Below, piece after piece: positions 60,705 to 64,000 of a stretch of 64,000 bases of DNA; within the stretch, counting starts at the first letter, position 1, and each line of letters opens with the position of its first letter. The DNA is from CALBPI01 sp039027435 (GTDB lineage: Bacteria; Pseudomonadota; Gammaproteobacteria; Steroidobacterales; Woeseiaceae). The notes beneath the pieces are model-generated. The model had not been told where the DNA came from. It searched no databases and saw only the letters and a program-made list of their open reading frames with translations. Made by a program: the position numbers and the translations under genes. The DNA lies in assembly GCA_039027435.1 (NCBI GenBank), contig JBCCKF010000003.1:186001-250000 (forward strand). The letters are read 5' to 3'.

Positions 60705-62282
60705 TCAGGAAGCGCGCAGTATTTCGCGGGCAGCATTGTGCCCGGGGACACCGGTGACGCCCCCGCCGGGGTGTGCACCGGCACCGCACAGAAAGAGGCC
60801 ATCAATAGGCATCCGGTATTGCGCCATGCCGAGAGCGGGCCTTGCGCTGTAGAGCTGGGATAACGAAAGCGCACCGTGAAAGATGTCACCGCCGGTAAGA
60901 CCGAATTGCTGTTCAAGGTCTTTGGGCGAGAGGATCTGCCGTGCAATCACGCTGTCTGCAAATCCGCTTGCATATCGATCAACCGTCGCGATCATGTGGT
61001 CGGCGACCGCTTCGCGATGCTCGCACCACTGCTGCCCGTTTGGCAGTACGGGTGCAACATGTTGACAGAACAGGCTTGCCACATGCTGGCCTGGCGGTGC
61101 TAGCGAATCATCCAGAGTCGACGGGATCAGCATCTCGACAACCGGTTCGCGAGAACAACCGAACTGCCGTGCATCGCGGTAGGCAGCATCCATGTAGTCG
61201 AGCGACGGCGCAATAATGATGCCGCTGGAGAGGTAGTCGTCACCATCCGGATGCGCTGGAAACTTCGGAAGCTGATTCAGAGCGACATTCATACGGAACG
61301 TGCCGGAGCCGTAGCGCGTTCGCTCGATTGCTGCGCGATGTTCAATCGGCATGTCTGATTTACTGACCAAATCGAGCAACAAGTGTCTGGGCGTGCAATT
61401 CGCCGCAACAACCGGCGCTGTGATGTTTTTGCCTGCTACCACAACGCCGTGAGTCTTCCCCGCGCGGGTAACGATACGCTCTACTGGACTGTCGCAGCGG
61501 ATCTCGGTCCCATGAGCCTTTGCAACTCGAGCGATCGCCTCACTGATCGCGCCCATACCGCCGATCGCATGTCCCCAAACCCCGGACTTACCGTTGACCT
61601 CGCCGAACACGTGGTGCAGAAGTACATAGCCACTCCCCGCGTCATACGGCGAGGCGTAGTTGCCGACGATGGCATCGAAGCCAAATAGTGCGCGTATCGC
61701 CGGGCTCTCGAACCAATACTCCAGAATATCCGCAGCACTTCGTGTGAAGAGTTCCAGCAATGCCTGCTGTGCTTGCTGCCCATGCCGGCGCATGCGCAGT
61801 GCCAGTTTCCCCGATCGCCAGAGTTCGGCTAACCCGCCGTTGGGATCCGGCGGGCACTCGAGCAACTCCGCGCGAAGTATGTCGGCAGCGCCTTCGAGCC
61901 ACGTGTAGTACTCCGAAAGCCGCTTGGCGTCATGCGTGCTGTGTCGGGCGAACTGCGCCTGTGTTTCAGAGAGGTCACTGCCGGTCGCGAGATAGTTGTT
62001 GTCCGGCAGCGGCAAGAAATTGCTAAAGGGCCGTTCAACGATCGTGAGTCCGTTGGCATAAAGGTCGAGATCTTTGATCACCTTGGGGTGCAGCAGACTG
62101 ACGGTGTAGCTTGCGACGGAATTGCGAAACCCGGGATGGAAGGTTTCCGTCACCGCAGCACCACCGATGACGTTGCGACGTTCCAGGACCAGCACCCGTC
62201 TTCCTGCTTTGGCGAGATAGGCTGCGGTCGTGAGGCCGTTGTGGCCCGCGCCGATTACGATCACGTCGAAATCAGTCGACAT
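60705..62282 (-). CDS. FAD-dependent phytoene desaturase-like oxidoreductase
   Basis: A 525-residue flavoprotein with the Rossmann start DVIVIGAGHNGLTTAAYLAKAGRRVLVLER, FRNSVASYTVSLLHP, and a C-terminal FAD-contact block (IDGLFLCGAGAHPGGGVTGVPG). It fits the CrtI/PYROXD2 group, which includes carotenoid desaturases and the mitochondrial PYROXD2; the substrate is not clear. No other carotenoid gene (crtB, crtE) is in the window. It is divergent from the HD-GYP gene and is the first gene of an operon with the oxygenase and NnrU. Confidence 0.85.
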   Translation of the reverse strand: MSTDFDVIVIGAGHNGLTTAAYLAKAGRRVLVLERRNVIGGAAVTETFHPGFRNSVASYTVSLLHPKVIKDLDLYANGLTIVERPFSNFLPLPDNNYLATGSDLSETQAQFARHSTHDAKRLSEYYTWLEGAADILRAELLECPPDPNGGLAELWRSGKLALRMRRHGQQAQQALLELFTRSAADILEYWFESPAIRALFGFDAIVGNYASPYDAGSGYVLLHHVFGEVNGKSGVWGHAIGGMGAISEAIARVAKAHGTEIRCDSPVERIVTRAGKTHGVVVAGKNITAPVVAANCTPRHLLLDLVSKSDMPIEHRAAIERTRYGSGTFRMNVALNQLPKFPAHPDGDDYLSSGIIIAPSLDYMDAAYRDARQFGCSREPVVEMLIPSTLDDSLAPPGQHVASLFCQHVAPVLPNGQQWCEHREAVADHMIATVDRYASGFADSVIARQILSPKDLEQQFGLTGGDIFHGALSLSQLYSARPALGMAQYRMPIDGLFLCGAGAHPGGGVTGVPGHNAAREILRAS

Positions 62283-62415
62283 TCCGACCTCTAGACCCCA
62301 TCTGAGAGGGGTTTTTGTTGAGAATCATGGGATAAATCTCGGTTTCGCGGCAGCTAGTGCCTTATTATCAGGGACGATCCACGGAATGGTGCCACGCGGG
62401 AGTCTCTGGGGATAC

Positions 62416-63693
62416 ATGGAAACCTCAGTCAATAAGGAGTTGTTAGCGGTCGCGGTTCAGCGACTGGAGCTCGGCATGTTTGTCGTAGAGCTCGATCGGC
62501 CATGGTCCGAGACACCCTTTCGTTTTCAAGGTTTCGAAATTCTCTCGCAGTCGGAAATCGACCTGTTGCAGACATTCTGTAAGACGGTTTATGTCGATCC
62601 CAATTTCACAAGTACCGTCACCATCACGCGGGAGTCGTTGCCGGTCATTTCGTCAGTCGATTCGACCGAGGCGCTCGAGCACAATCGACTGCGCCTGCGC
62701 CGGATGCTGACCAACACAGACCCGCATCATTACCCCAAGCCGCAAATGTCGCGCGGCGATTTCAAAACGGCTGCGGGCGCGTATGAATATGCAATCGCGC
62801 AGCGTGATCGTCTGCTTCGGGCGCTTGGCAACAATAAGCCGGTACGGGCCGCACATTGCCGGGGTGTTGTAGAGGCGATTGCCGTGCGCGTCGCTGACCA
62901 TCCAGATTCGGTGATCAACGCGGCGATGCTGAGCAAGTCGCGGGACGACAGATCGGAGCGGAGTATATCGACGGCGGTCTGGTGCGCGGTGTTCGCGCGG
63001 TACTTGCAGCTACCGCCGCAACAGCTTGTCGACCTCGCGGTCGGTGGGTTGTTGCTCGATATCGGCATGCAGAAGTTGGCGCCGACGCTGCTGGATGATG
63101 ACGCGGTTTACAACAAGCGCCAGAAACTCGCAGTTCAGGCGCATGTGAGGCTTGGTCTCGACATGTTGGAGCGCATACAGGATTTCCCCAAAGTCGCGAT
63201 TGAGATGGTGAGCGAGCACCAGGAGCGTCCTGGTGGCATCGGCTACCCTGCGCGCAAGGACAACGAACAGCGCGGTGCTGCGGGCATGCTGGCCGGCCTG
63301 GTCGACCAGTTCGATGTCATGATCACTGGTAATGCGCGTCGTGCGCCCCTTGCACCGTCCGAGGCTATGGGGGAGTTGCTCAGCGCATCCGAGGCGAGCG
63401 CTCGTGACACGCTGCTCGTCGAGCAGTTCATTCAGGCTGTCGGTCGTTTCCCGAGCGGTAGCATTGTGGAGCTGAGCAGTGGGGAGATCGGCGTCATCAG
63501 TCTGAGTGATCCGGAACGCAGACTGCGACCGGTGCTCCATGTCGTCGCAGATTCGAACAAGCAGCCGACATCGGTTCGCGAGGTCGATCTCAAGTCCAGC
63601 AAACACGATCCCTCGAAACCGAAGGCGTTATGGATTGTCCGCGGACATCCGATCGGCGCATTTGGTATCCAGCCCGGCGCGCTATTCGGTTGA
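62416..63693 (+). CDS. DUF3391 protein with degenerate HD-GYP domain
   Basis: A 425-residue protein with an N-terminal DUF3391 domain (LAVAVQRLELGMFVVELDRPW onward) and a C-terminal HD-GYP domain. HD-GYP enzymes degrade cyclic di-GMP with a multi-metal centre. Here the signature HDxGK is LDIGM (Leu214-Asp215), the upstream metal His is Arg, HHExxDGxGYP is HQERPGGIGYP (Gln269, Gly273), while Asp215, His243 and His268 remain. At least four metal or catalytic positions are lost, so phosphodiesterase activity is unlikely; a binding or scaffold role is more plausible. ATG at 62416 has GGGGA just upstream; a start at 62386 is possible. Confidence 0.85.
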   Translation: METSVNKELLAVAVQRLELGMFVVELDRPWSETPFRFQGFEILSQSEIDLLQTFCKTVYVDPNFTSTVTITRESLPVISSVDSTEALEHNRLRLRRMLTNTDPHHYPKPQMSRGDFKTAAGAYEYAIAQRDRLLRALGNNKPVRAAHCRGVVEAIAVRVADHPDSVINAAMLSKSRDDRSERSISTAVWCAVFARYLQLPPQQLVDLAVGGLLLDIGMQKLAPTLLDDDAVYNKRQKLAVQAHVRLGLDMLERIQDFPKVAIEMVSEHQERPGGIGYPARKDNEQRGAAGMLAGLVDQFDVMITGNARRAPLAPSEAMGELLSASEASARDTLLVEQFIQAVGRFPSGSIVELSSGEIGVISLSDPERRLRPVLHVVADSNKQPTSVREVDLKSSKHDPSKPKALWIVRGHPIGAFGIQPGALFG

Positions 63694-63695
63694 AG

Positions 63696-64000
63696 ATGTT
63701 GCGGTCGATGCTTGCGATCTGCTTACTGCTGATCGCAAGGCAAACGGTTGCCGACGAGTCACGGATTATCGACACCATGACCCGAGTCCTGGAAGGAAGG
63801 CTGGACGCCGCCGTGGTAGACGCGCGGGATGCCGCGGGCAATGCCGAGGAGTCACTCGAAGCGATGCTCGCGACAGAGCTTTCGGATATGCAGCGTGGCG
63901 GGTATGCGACACAAGACATTCGGGCGTTCTCATCGCTTGCACCTTTCTGGGACCAGGCGACATCTTCGTTCCTATCGCGCCATCGAATCGCAAACGGCCA
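63696..64000 (+). CDS. Start of a secreted protein of unknown function (cut by window edge)
   Basis: The frame opens at ATG 63696, two bases after the HD-GYP stop, and stays open to the window edge (101 full codons). The N-terminus MLRSMLAICLLLIARQTVAD is a signal peptide with likely cleavage after TVA. The next part is helical and charged (SRIIDTMTRVLEGRLDAAV, then EESLEAMLATELSDMQRGGY). No domain is recognised. The tight spacing suggests co-transcription with the HD-GYP gene. Confidence 0.6.
   Translation, partial: MLRSMLAICLLLIARQTVADESRIIDTMTRVLEGRLDAAVVDARDAAGNAEESLEAMLATELSDMQRGGYATQDIRAFSSLAPFWDQATSSFLSRHRIANG

Noticed and set aside
1..64000. tRNA, rRNA, CRISPR arrays, insertion sequences, prophage genes
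   Set aside because: Gaps between genes are short and were read for cloverleaf T-arms, repeated spacers, transposase motifs and integrase motifs; none was seen.

Overview
The window is a contiguous chromosomal stretch from a gammaproteobacterium with fairly high G+C. It is dense with core genes and shows no insertion sequence, prophage, CRISPR array, tRNA or rRNA. The assignment rests on gene content and order: pilMNOPQ-aroK-aroB, recG/spoT/rpoZ/gmk/yicC, rph-rdgB-hemW, ubiC-ubiA, trkA-trkH, OxyR with both redox cysteines, and an A1-type aa3 oxidase cluster with CtaG and SURF1. I cannot name the order or family from sequence alone.

Layout. 1-4118 (minus): potassium uptake (trkH, cut by the left edge, and trkA) and the UvrD helicase. 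4228-7693 (minus): a two-component locus made of a membrane histidine kinase, a NarL-type regulator and a small receiver-like protein that has lost its phospho-acceptor Asp. An AT-rich spacer with palindromes separates the last two. 7700-13302: cytochrome c oxidase (coxB, coxA, a 40-residue membrane peptide, ctaG, coxC) and assembly factors (SURF1, a Sco-like protein, a DUF2909 protein on the other strand). The heme A genes ctaA and ctaB are not in the window. 13472-15559: DUF2244, a BioC-like methyltransferase and ComF. 15697-18835: an exported DUF1800/DUF1501 pair. 18838-26984 (minus): ubiquinone entry steps, recG, ridA, the stringent-response cluster spoT-rpoZ-gmk, and yicC.

27135-30399 (plus): a PP2C phosphatase without a neighbouring kinase, then rph-rdgB-hemW with overlapping reading frames. 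30400-30905 is a long control region before gltA, with an inverted pair of consensus DnaA boxes and a good sigma70-like promoter. 32220-35374 (minus): PBP1a and a downstream unknown protein. 35666-46637 (plus): type IV pilus assembly pilMNOPQ, a strong terminator, aroK-aroB-dgt, pyrF, hemE and a DUF445 protein. 46634-52265: FadD, the TesA esterase, and the divergent YbbA/YbbP-like ABC exporter. 52259-55553 (minus): photolyase, OxyR and an unknown membrane protein with 4-bp overlaps.

55591-64000: a cysteine-cluster protein, an iodotyrosine-deiodinase-like nitroreductase, a methionine-rich lipoprotein, a minus-strand operon (FAD oxidase, TPR/2OG-Fe(II) oxygenase, NnrU), a DUF3391/HD-GYP protein whose metal-binding residues are largely lost, and the start of a secreted protein cut by the right edge.

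Most of the window is ordinary housekeeping DNA. The best candidates for something less described are the kinase/regulator/pseudo-receiver locus, the degenerate HD-GYP protein with its secreted neighbour, the FAD/2OG/NnrU operon, and the photolyase-OxyR-membrane protein operon.
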